This document shows, piece by piece, positions 53,939-64,000 of a DNA stretch of 64,000 nt. This stretch comes from Leptodontidium sp. MPI-SDFR-AT-0119. Its lineage: Eukaryota; Ascomycota; Leotiomycetes; Helotiales; Leptodontidiaceae. The notes beneath the pieces were generated by a model that worked only from the letters and a program-made list of their open reading frames with translations, was not told the DNA's origin and did not search any database. The first letter of the stretch is position 1. Every line of letters starts with the position of its first letter. The stretch is taken from NCBI GenBank assembly GCA_020726505.1, contig JAHLEZ010000007.1, positions 2,666,001-2,730,000 of the forward strand, read 5' to 3'. Both the position numbers and the translations under genes were made by a program.

Positions 53939-56057
53939 ATGAATCCCACCAATACAGGTCCAGGGAGACCGAGCGACGATACCGTCAAAACAAAGACTGC
54001 TACCGAAGCCGACATTGCTGCGAATGAAAGTCTAAAACGCAACCCTACTCTATGTCATTACTGTAGGAATATCTGTGATAATTGGCCGGCTGCTGAATTC
54101 GAAAGCCCATCTTTCGAGCATTATGGGACGGAGAAAGAGCTGCTAGACTCTGCCGAGGCGGGGTGCGGCATTTGTGCCCAAGCTTGTGCAGATGAAAGCT
54201 ATAGCCAGCTTTTCAAACTTGTGAATGGGTCTTGGGTCCTCCAATACGGAGTCTTGATCTCAATGCCAGCTCCCTCCGCTCAAAATCACACAACTGGTAT
54301 AGTTTCACTTTCAAGTCATGGCCCTGACTGCTACGATATCCGCATTTTTACTCCGAATATCGATTTGGTTGAGAGTCACTTGCTTGAACACCGTTTTCAG
54401 TATAGAAAAGTACGGCTTTCTGCTTACGGTAATGGTAAGTCGTCACAGTCTTCAAGGTTTAATGGGTTGTTATCATTTGTCCTCTGTATATGTCACTTAC
54501 ATCGATGCAGCATCCATACCAGGAAGTCTCCTCCAAGCAAGTTGCTCTCCGTCAACAAAGGATGGCCTCCCATTAGCCAGATTCTGGCTGGACAGCTGCG
54601 ACACTACCCATCAATGCCTCAGTACATCGGAACCCTCTTTCACCCCGACACGACTTGTAGATCTCACGAACGCCAAGGCTAGATTACATTCTTACTCGGG
54701 GACGGAAGCTCATATCAAGTATGCAACACTAAGTCACTGTTGGGGCCGTACCCAGCGTCCGGTATTGATAAAAGACTACTTACAGAATTACCACAAAGAA
54801 ATACCTGCCGATGCCATTTCGACCACCTTCAGAGACGCTATGATGGTCGCAAAAATGCTTGGGTTCAAATATATCTGGATCGATTCATTGTGCATAACCC
54901 AAGACTGTAGGGACGATTGGGAACGAGAATCTGCTTTGATGACTAAAGTATACAGCAACTCTGGGCTCAATATCTCAGCTGCTGGGGCAAGAGATGGATC
55001 CGTCGGATTATTTTTCCCTCGAGATGAAAAGTTGACAAGCAAATTCAATATGAGCTCTGAAGAATCAACAACTCCGCACACATGGTTTCTCTGTTCGGTC
55101 GGATTTGAACAGCTTACTTCTATGCCACTTATGAGAAGAGGATGGGCCTTCCAAGAACGCGTCCTCGCACCGCGCACGGTTCACTTTACTCAGTCTCAGC
55201 TATATTGGGAATGCAACGAAGTCCACGCCTGCGAGCTGATTCCTCAAGGATATTTCCGTCAAATATTGCCGACGATAGATTTTGGAGATACAACGTTGAG
55301 AGCCGTCTCAACGTGGAAGGGGATTGTCAACTGGTACTCACAACGCGAGTTGACTAAGAGCAGAGACAAGCTCGTCGCTATATCTGGCTTGGCACGTGCT
55401 GGTCAGAGCGATCTTCTGGGAAAATATGTCGCAGGCTTTTGGAGCAAGGACTTGGTATCTCAGTTGTGCTGGAATGTCCACCTCAAATTGGGACACCGGC
55501 CTCCAAAATACATAGCACCTTCTTGGTCGTGGGCTTCAATTGACGGTCCCATTTCTATGCCTGGTTACCTCACTGAAACGGTATGTATACAAGTACAAGA
55601 TGCTGTTGTTGTAAGCGCCGTTGAAGGGAACGCTTTTGGCGAAGTCTTGAGTGGCACTCTATCTCTCAGTTGCGAGTTTCTCCTAGCTATTGATGTCTCC
55701 AAGTCCGAGACTACATATAATTCAGAGAGGCTGGAAACAACATTCCAACAGGATGGACTGGAAATCGATCTTATAATTGACTCAAGGGATGATGAAGTCA
55801 CGGTGCTGAAACCAACAAAACAGGTTTACCTCCTACCTGGTGACTTTGGCAGAAGGTGGGGTAGAGGGCTGGCTATTGTTTCAGCAGACAACGTACTTGG
55901 CCGTTATCAGAGGGTTGGATATTTTCAAACGTACTTTGAAAATGATCGATTTCGAGAGGTACTTCTAGCTGGAACTCTCGGTCTTGGAGAGGGTGTCTAT
56001 GCCAGAATCGCGACTGATGAGAATGGGAAAACGCTACGGATAATTGACATAGTTTAG
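53939..56057 (+). CDS. HET domain protein
   Basis: Exons 53939-54434 and 54511-56057 with a 76-nt intron give 680 codons; the splice joins SAYGN to ASIPGSLLQAS. Start ATG 53939 (MNPTNTG); a TTG four codons upstream is in frame but not a start. The N-terminal zone has a Cys cluster (LCHYCRNICDNW, AGCGICAQAC) typical of this HET subfamily. The HET domain shows IKYATLSHCWGRTQ, KYIWIDSLCITQDCRDDWERE and MRRGWAFQERVLAPRTVHF, all canonical. The C-terminal part carries PSWSWASIDGPI. Role: vegetative incompatibility or related nonself response. No internal stop, although it sits between a RIP-mutated Copia element and a RIP-mutated transposon. Confidence 0.92.
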
Positions 56058-57520
56058 TCTCCACCTCGTAGGTTGCGGTGGGACTTTGAGTGTCAAAAGA
56101 GCCGCAACAACTTGAACGGCACACTAATCAGTGTGTGTGGATTTGACACTGGGTCTTGTCGCCTAAGATTGAAGCTGCTTTGAAGGAGAGGGACTTTGTT
56201 TGTGAGCAATGGAACATGAGTAGGACTAGGATGGATATGAACATGGAAAATTTGTTCGTTTCTCAGGCCCGGGTTCTAGGCCGGTGCATAAATTGCTGAT
56301 TTTCAACGAAAAATAGGAGAACCACAGTTGGACCGCATCAAACATAGTAATTTTAAGAAAAGAATATAATAAGAGATGTTTTTAACTCAAAAGATCCGCC
56401 TAATTGCTAACGTTCTAACGGACCCACTTTTGTCCCGATCGGGCTTAGTTTATAATTTATTTTAATTATTTTAGCAAAGTCTTGGCGGGACCATTTTTTT
56501 TGAGATTTATTTTTATTTTTAATTTAAATTTTAAAAACGTTATAGTGAATATTTTAAAAAACTTTTTAAACCTGAAATCATATTAAATTCAAATACAACT
56601 TTTCATAAGAAAAAAACCTCTAAAATATTAGTTGTATATTATTATTTATTAAAAAGTTTAATTTTTTTAATATTCAAAAACCTGAAAAAATCTCAACTTA
56701 ATTTAATACTTATAATATAACTTATATTATTATATTAAGTATTATATATAATTATAGAGTTGACTTATAAGCAATCTTGCTTAGTAATTAGCGTGGTTAG
56801 GCTGATATTACGGTATAAGAGTAGATCTCTAACACGAAAATTTCTTCACTTCTAAAATATCGACAACCTCAATTAATCGTACTTACTCCCATCACTTAAT
56901 TAATATAGCGAATCAAGCACAAATTATCTAGAATTAATTAATTTATTTTAAAGACTGTTACTAATAGTTTATTTTACGTTAGTCGTTTTAGGTGACTTTT
57001 ATAATAGTCACCGATTCTCTATTGAGAAGAGTTATAATATTAAATATCGGACTATTCTTTCTTAATCGTCTCGCTTCCTTAGAGACCAAGGTTTGTTTTA
57101 TTTCTTATAAACTTATATATATATAAGCTAACGTTTATTATAATAAGTCTTTCTCTCTATTACTTGTCTCACGACAAAGTAAATAGAGTTATTGAAATAC
57201 ACGTGAGATAGATTAAGGAGGCTTTTAGGGCTTTTATTAAGCCCTTATTATAAGCAGGAAAGAGGGTTAGGGCTAGAGTGATTACAGGGGGTGCAAAGTG
57301 GGCCGCAAATAACGATTTGGGCCTATTATGTCGTTAGGCTAGAGGGGTTGTTATTATTAAAGAAGTTGAGTTAAAAGAAGACTCTTTTATAGAATCAGAG
57401 AAAGAGATCTTAGACTCGGATTCTAATTATCACTTTTTGTAAAGCACTTTTATAACTACTACGCTAGCTACCGCACTAGCAAAAAATACAAAATTTAACT
57501 AATAAAACTACCCTATTAAA
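56058..57520. other. AT-rich sequence, left part of the DNA transposon
   Basis: From about 56404 (aacgttctaacggaccc) the DNA turns very AT-rich with no ORF. This is probably the left non-coding arm of the transposon whose transposase ends at 57521; the matching right terminal repeat would lie beyond the inserted Gypsy element, outside the window. Confidence 0.4.
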
Positions 57521-60380
57521 TCAAGCTAACTCGTCTACCTCTATTACGTTCCCTTCCGGTATAATATCAAACTCTTTCATCTACTTCTCGGAAATAGACT
57601 TATGGCCGCTTTGCTTTTTAACACACTAAGCGGCTTATTTGACGCTAAACCCTTTACGGTAAGTATCTATAAACCTATAAGCTCTATTGATATATCTCCG
57701 TAGAGTATTAATAGGGCAAGATTTAAGAGCTTTTAAGTAAACCTCTTTAGCCTAGAAGAATATAAGTTATAATTCAAAAGGGTAGGCCAGGTGTGACGTA
57801 CCTCTGGAAAGCTATTCTTCTAAACCTGTCGATAGAGGTTTTTATAATACGCTTAATATATCTCAATCGAGTTTAGCTCACAATAAAACTTCGGTAAAAA
57901 GAGACACTTATGGCCCCTATCTAATAGGAGCTCTTTAAGAGCTGACTTCTGCTCAAAGAAGTCTTTATAGTTAGCGAGAATCCTCGCTAAATAACAAGGT
58001 GGCTTATTAGTCTTCTTTGGAGGCCAAATTAGACTATTAGCACACTTATTAGGTACTACGCACTTCCCCCTTAGAAGCTTGCCTTCGGGTAAATAACCCC
58101 TTTCGGCAAGAATCTGTTTTAACCCCTTTGGGACTAAGGTAGTAGTTATTACTACTTTAGTTCTCTTGCCTTTTTCTTTAATTCTTTGAGTTGTAACAAG
58201 CTGAGTATTAAGCTCTTGAAGTGTATTAATAAGACCTCGAGCTCGCTTATTCTCGCTTATATTAGGGGGGAAGTACGTATCCTTTTGAGGTAAAGGGGCA
58301 CCTCTTACGCTAGAATTCATAACAAAAGCGTTTAAAGTACTGTCTCCTTTACTAGCGTGAGCACTTGATTAGTCGAAAACGAAAACAGCTACCTTATTAG
58401 GGTGCTTTTCTTCGAATATATCGATCGATTCGGCGACTTGAGTAAGTAATTGCTTCGTATCCTAATACTCGGTGCCACCTCCTGGATAAATGATCTTCCG
58501 AGTATCTTTTTGACTAATCGTAAGCCTCCCTTTAAGAGATATAAAGTCAGAAACGTGAATAAGACCCCCTACTCCTTTAAAAGGCATTTTTTGTTGATTT
58601 TCGTTAAGTTAAATTCGCTTAGAGAACTCTTTATTGTGAAAGGTACTTTCGTCGTGGAAGTATAATATGTGCTCTTTAACTCCTTCGGGTAGGATTAGTG
58701 AAATAGCTTGTAATAGGCCATTAGCGTCTTCTTCGTAATTAGTCGAAAGAGCTTAATAATGAGCTATTTATAGAAGGAATTCCTTTTGACGATATTCGAT
58801 AACGTCGTCTCTCTCGTAACCGTCAACGTAAACTCCTCTTTTTTCTTTAGTAGTATAAAATCCAAGGCAATTTAACTACTTATAAGTAGCTGTTTTACTA
58901 AGAGGTTTCCACTCTTTAGCCTTTTTCCCGGGTTTTTTGCGTGTACCAGTAGTAAGACCTAAAAGAGGCTTTTTAGTCTTTTTAGCCGAGGCAAGTAAGC
59001 GAGGCATAATTTCCGTATTAAGAGCGTTTCGAAATCCCTTTGGAGTAACTATAGTGAGCTTTTGTGTTATAAGCCATGCCCTACACGCCTTAAAGACGTC
59101 TTTGTTATCTAAATAAGACCGATTTTGTTGCTTTCCTCCTCGAGTTTCTAAAGGAAGTGATCTGTGCGTTCGATAATAAAGAAATAGAGCTCTAATTTTG
59201 CGGGCAAGAGTTTTTCTATCCCCGGTTGGGTGATTACTCTCGGCTACAAGAAGAGACGCCTTAATTCGACCCCTCCGAGGACTCTTTTTTAAGAGATTTT
59301 GGACGTATAGTTGAATAAGTGAATATTCGAAGCGTATACGAGGTAATAGGTTGAGTTGTTTACTAAGAAGTTGCTTTTTAATCGATTCTAAGACCTCTCG
59401 ATAGGTTTTAAAGGGTAGCTTAGATGTGAGATTAATTGCCTCTCCCATAAGCGAGTCTAATAAGAGCTCGCTTCGGCCACTGTTAATAAACTCGATATCG
59501 TTTAAATCGTTTAACTTAATTAAATCATCTTTAGTACGTATTTCCCTCTTAATAAGTTCTTCAAACTTTAAGTCGTAGTTAGAATTATTATCGTCGTTAC
59601 TTAATATATTATATATATCTTCTTGAGGAGGTAAAAGAGGCTCTTGCGGAGGTAGTAGAGGTCTTGGCGTAAAGAAAGAAGTGAGAGGTTGTTGTTTTGA
59701 AGCCGGTTTGACGATTATAGTCTTATTCGAAGGTTTTTGAAGAACCTTTTGACAATTTAACTCTCTTTAGGCTACTCTAGCTCGCTTGCGAGTTGTTGAA
59801 CCTTTAGCTTTAAGAGGTACTAATTTGCTAGCGTGAGGTCCCTTTAGAGCTAATTAAACAAATTAGTTAATAAACATATATAATAGATATATTACTTACT
59901 GAAAGTTGGTTTATCGAGCTCTTCTTTAAACGGTAAAACCACTTTACCGTCTAAATCGATTATTAACTGACGAAAGTACTTAGAGGTTTTAAACTCTTCG
60001 CTTACTTCCTTCTTAATATCTGATTCGTCGATTTCCTCCCTGTCTACCCTATCCGGGCCTAGCTCTTCAAGATCTTGATCTAAATACTCGTTAGCACGAG
60101 TAATATCATTTTCTTCTTCCGTCTCACTCTCTTCTTGGCTCTCTGATTCGCTAATTACTTCCTTATCTTCCGATTCGCTAGTACTATTACTAACTTGACT
60201 ACTATTAAAAGCAGTTAGTGTAATAGTAGAGGTTTTAATAAGACGTAAAGGGTGTGAAAGTAAAGTATTAAATGAAGATTCCGGTGTTTTTTAACGAAAA
60301 CGCTTTGTGATTGGCCTAATAGGCGATCTAGGGGGTGATTTAGCGAGTGTATTACTTCGATCACGCTTTGAAGGAGGCAT
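57521..60380 (-). pseudogene. DDE transposase (IS630/Tc1-mariner-like superfamily), RIP-mutated
   Basis: Leftward from MPPSKRDRSNTLAKSPPR at 60380: an acidic N-terminal region, helix-turn-helix-like segment with ESNHPTGDRKTLARKIRAL and DNKDVFKACRAWL, then GVYVDGYERDDVIEYR, the first catalytic Asp in YFHDESTF (58651-58653), VFVFD followed by SSAHAS (second Asp, 58372-58374), RGHKCLFLPKFYCELNSIE (Glu), and the tail RPKG-like RKGFSVK..SGHKSISEK ending at 57521-57523. In-frame stops at 58876, 58609, 58462 and 57853 replace expected Trp, and TAA at 58369 an expected Gln or Asn. About 950 codons if introns are ignored. Typical size and motif order for this fungal transposase group; inactive. Confidence 0.8.
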
Positions 60381-60462
60381 AATAGCCTTTGAATTGAGGT
60401 GGTGGTTGTGGTGGCTGTTGTGGTTGTAAATATAAGGTATATACGACGTTAAAAATGAAGAT

Positions 60463-60711
60463 TGTGACGCTTGCCCTAGAAAGACGGCAGTCACGTGTAA
60501 CTGACGCCTCACATATCAACACAAGAGACATATGACGATACCAAGCATCAACTTAAAATCTACAACTACAGAGGAAAGAAGGTAAGGAAAGAAGAAGTCT
60601 ATATACAAGGGGTTAGTATGCCTAGCACTATAGTAATCTCGGTACGTCCCGATCGGGCAGTACTAAGTAGAGCCGGTGGAAATGAGGCTCTAGACAGCGA
60701 CAGTCGTCACA
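60463..60711 (-). repeat. 3' LTR of a chromodomain Ty3/Gypsy element
   Basis: 249 bp from TGTGACG to CGTCACA. On the plus strand it is followed by ctaccccccccctcc (60712-60726), i.e. a polypurine tract when read on the minus strand. This places it as the 3' LTR of a leftward-reading element. It interrupts the DNA transposon 83 bp upstream of the transposase start. Related to solo LTR B. Confidence 0.85.
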
Positions 60712-63700
60712 CTACCCCCCCCTCCGGAAAAAGCTCGTCCTCGAGCGTTAGTCCATCTCCTTGTCACCATCGAGGTCGTCGTAGTCGTTAACACCATCTT
60801 CCCATGCTTTAATCCATTCAGGTAGCTTAGCAGGGGGTCCTACTTACTCGGGGTGACTAAGGTGGAAGTCCCTGACTTTATGTGGAGCGTACTTAAGGTC
60901 AGAAGCGTCGTACTAGTCTAAATCAACGTCTTAATTGAGCCAAGTAACACAGTAAGATAGAGTTTTGCCCTTCTTACGGCAGGCAAGCACTTCTTCTAGT
61001 TCCCACTCGTCGTCACCTATAATATTAATCGGCGGGGGGGCATCCTATACTTAGCCTAATAGGGGATCGTTGGGGTCCCGGCGAAGCTTGCTAGCCGGAA
61101 AGACGTTATAGACCTTCATACTCGCTAATAATTCTAGGTAGTATAAGTGTCTTACCTTCTCGAGTACTCTAAATAGTCTATTAATTAGCATATCCAACTT
61201 CTTAAATAGACGGAGTGTCTTGAAGTAGCGCATGTCGAGCCAGACTAGGCTGTCTTTATTAAAGTCGACATCGCGGCGAGAGGCGTTATAGGAACTAGCC
61301 ATCTTAGCTTAGGCCACAGTGAGGTTCGACCGAGCTATATCCCATGCTTTCTTATAGCGTTAAGCATAGTCAATGGCTTATTAAGTGTTTAACTTGTCAG
61401 TAGGGGTAACTAAGTCTAGCAAGTCAATTTTCCAGTCCCAATCCGTGCGTAGTATATATCTATAAACTACCTCAAATAAAGAGAGTCCCCCTAGGGAATC
61501 GTGTAGGAGGGACATCTAGGCGTAGTCCATAATAAGGAAGTACTCTAACTAGTCGTCTTAGTAATACACAACGAAAGGTCGGAGTCGTTTCTACAGGTAT
61601 TAGTTGTACACTTCGGTCTAGCCGTCTGTCTGCGAGTAGTTAACAGCGGACAGCTGTCTCTTAGTTCCGAGGATCTTGCCCAGGGCGGTCCAAAACCTAG
61701 ATACAAACTAGGGACCTCTGTCAGAAGTGATAGTCAATAGGGCTCCAAAGTAGCGATACACATAGTAAATATACATAATAGCTAACTTCCGAGCATTTGT
61801 CGTCTTCTAGCAAGGGATACTAATAGCTTATTTACTGAATCTATTAATGAAGACGAGGACGTTGTCGAATCTATACTTGTCCTTAGTAAAGGAGCAGTAG
61901 TCCACTATAATATATTCCTATAGTCTAAACAGAACGGGGAAAAGATAGAGGAATCCAGGCTTTTTATCCCGGGGAACTTAAATTTATCGACATATATAAC
62001 AGTTACGGCAGTACTACTAAACTATAGACGTAATTCCATGCCACTAGTACTAAGAAGAGAGCATTTAGATCGTCTTCTTAACACCGGGGTACGCTATAGT
62101 GACTCGATCATAGACCTCTCGTATAAGGAGAGTTCGGAGGTAATCGACATCGGGGACTAAGAGGCGGCCGTCGTAGAGCAAGAGGTCACCCTCTAGGCTG
62201 AGTTTACCTAGAGAGTCTAATATAGCTTGTTTACGTAGAGCCTATAGGGAAGGAGTAGTGCGATTAGCTTCTAGGATTTGCTATACGACGGAGAATGTTA
62301 GTGTGAAGGCAGCGAGCTCAACGTCGGCCACTAGCGCGTCGGCGTCGTCAGGCGGCCGCAACTCTATAGACAGCAAGCTAAGGTCAACTTGATCTTAGCG
62401 TAAGAGTTGTTAAAGGCGTTAAGTCTTCTTCGTAGAGTTCTGTTAATCTAACTCGTCTAACTTGCGGGAAAGTGCGTCCGCTAGGGGGTTATAGATTCTA
62501 GGGCGGTACGTAATCATGAAATTATAGTCCGCTAAAAGCTTTACCTATCGTGCTTGTCTAGCATTCAATTACTTAGAGGTCATAAAGTATTCCAAGGCCT
62601 TGTGGTCTGTCACGACACGGACTTAGTGGGGGGCTCTTGCTAACTCAGCACGCTAGTGCCCAAAGGATCTAATGATGGCTAGCATCTCTTTGTCGTGCAC
62701 TACGTAGTTGAGCTCAGTAAGTAACATAGTCTTTAAAAAGAAAGTAACGGGGAACTAGTCGTCGCCGTATTATTAGGAAAGGACTCCGGCCACAATACCA
62801 TCACTAGCATCCGTCTCTAAGAGGCAGGGTAAATCCTGTCGGTAGTGTCTCAAGAGAGGTGCGGACGTAAGAGTGTGTTTTAGGAGGTCGAAGGCGTCTT
62901 CGCACTCTGCGGTAAAGCGGAAGGGAACGTTGTTCTTAGTTAGTTGAATAAGAGGTTTCGCTATAATGCTATAGTCGCAGATAAATCTCCAGTAGAAGTT
63001 ACAAAAACCAAGGAAGGACTACACACCTTTGACAGAGCTAGGGTAAGTCTACTCACAAACGACAAAGACCTTCTCGGGATCAACTTCTAGGCTAGAAGTT
63101 AATATAATAAATCCTAAGTACTTAGTTTGTGTTACTTTAAACTCACACTTCTTTAGGTCGGCTTATAGCCCAGCGTTATTAAGGCGTTAAAGTACTTTTC
63201 TAACGTGGAGCTAGTGTTGTAAGAGGTCCTTAAAGTATATAAGAATGTCGTCTAAGTACGCTATACAGAAATCATCAAGGTAATTAAAGAGAATATCGTT
63301 TATATAGCGCTAGTAAGTGGCAGGGCCATTAGTTAGGCCAAATAGAAGAACTTTGCACTTATATACGCCGTACCTCGTGCGGAAGGTAATATACTCCTCT
63401 AATGTTAGGTCCATTCGGATTCGGTGAAAAGCTTGACGAATGTCCAATTTGGTAAAGATGTGAGTATTAATTATGTGAGCTAGGGTCTCATCAATCAGAG
63501 GGAGGGGGTATCGGTCCTTCTAAGTGAGGGAATTCAGCACCCAAAAGTCGATACATAACCGCAAGGAGCTATTCGGCTTCTTGACAAAGAGAATAGGGGC
63601 AGCGAATAGTACTTAAGACGGCTTAATAAATCCTTTGTCTAAGTTATCCGTGATATATTCCTTAACAGCCTCAAGTTCTTTAGTCGACATCTTATATAAT

Positions 63701-64000
63701 GGCGAATACTTAAGTGCTTTCTCACCCTCTCTTTTTAGCTCAATTTTGTGATCGTACGAGTAGTAAGGGGGGAGAATATTACTTTCTACCTTAAAGAATA
63801 CGTGAGTCTAATCAGTGTATTCTAGGGGAATCATTAGCTTAATGTTTAGCTCTTAAATAAAGAGTGCAAACTACATAGCTAACTAGCGACGGTGAGTGAG
63901 TTTGACAGTCAGGGCTAATATGGCAGCGGCTTTCTCTCGCTCTTAGTTTCTTTAATTAATTAGAACATTAATCTCTTAAAGAGTTACTATGAATATCTTA
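60712..64000 (-). mobile_element. Ty3/Gypsy chromovirus pol region, RIP-mutated, continues beyond the window
   Basis: From the right edge leftward: reverse transcriptase with [16 protein letters not shown] (YLDD at 63247-63258) and LKKCEFKVTQTKYLGF; RNase H (LLETDASDGIVAGVLS, VVTDHKALEYF) near 62550-62830; integrase core (VLVFINRFSK, ITSDRGP, FVSRFWTALG) near 61650-61900; integrase C-terminal part at 61051-61302 (DSLVWLDMRYFKT, YLELLASMKVYNVFP); and a chromodomain (EWELEEVLACRKKGKTLSY, ASDLKYAPHKVRDFH) near 60770-61015, with a terminal stop at 60748-60750. Dozens of TAA/TAG codons stand where Gln or Trp is expected. The gag/protease and 5' LTR are outside the window. Confidence 0.88.

Overview
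The window looks like a chromosome segment of a filamentous ascomycete (Pezizomycotina, possibly Leotiomycetes; the class is a guess). Genes carry short introns of about 45-150 nt with GT..AG ends and CTAAC/CTAAT-type branch sites. The families are typical of these fungi: HET, fungal rhodopsin-domain protein, LaeA-like methyltransferase, DUF7136, Mediator MED12, AIM6. Repeats and gene relics carry stop codons at positions expected from repeat-induced point mutation (RIP, CpA to TpA).

Layout. 0-9.5 kb: a PAP2 lipid phosphatase running off the left edge (frameshifted), an AIM6-like gene, an SDR relic, an intact HET gene, a decayed ferric reductase, a fragment resembling the start of a viperin-type radical SAM gene, and an APH-kinase relic. 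9.9-18.3 kb: a disordered protein with an areA GATA-like (DUF1752-type) N-terminus, a rhodopsin-domain membrane protein, a GNAT acetyltransferase, and a methyltransferase with an unusual Cys-rich N-terminus and one frameshift. 19.9-23.7 kb: two solo LTRs with perfect 5-bp target duplications, the second ending 34 bp beyond the stop of a PD-(D/E)XK-like gene. 24-33 kb: gene-poor, with broken open frames, a 37-codon ORF with a DnaJ-type CxxCxGxG pair, and a local duplication. 33.4-38.0 kb: MED12/SRB8, the only clear housekeeping gene. 38-43 kb: a Lys/Pro repeat-coding minisatellite, the N-terminal half of another ferric reductase, and a DUF7136 secreted protein.

From 43 kb to the right edge the sequence is mostly mobile and decayed. 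There are APH relics, an NLR (NB-ARC) relic split by a TTAA-flanked MITE, a Ty1/Copia element with both LTRs and two solo LTRs nested in it, one intact HET gene, a DDE transposon, and a chromodomain Ty3/Gypsy element inserted in that transposon and continuing past the right edge.

Functional reading. Apart from MED12, AIM6 and a few enzymes, the recognisable content is skewed to nonself-recognition families (two HET genes, one NLR relic, a viperin-like fragment, a PD-(D/E)XK protein) and APH-type kinase relics among RIP-mutated transposons. This fits a fast-evolving acc­essory region around a few intact genes; that is inference. Exon structures were spliced by eye from frame continuity and splice signals, so first exons are the least certain.
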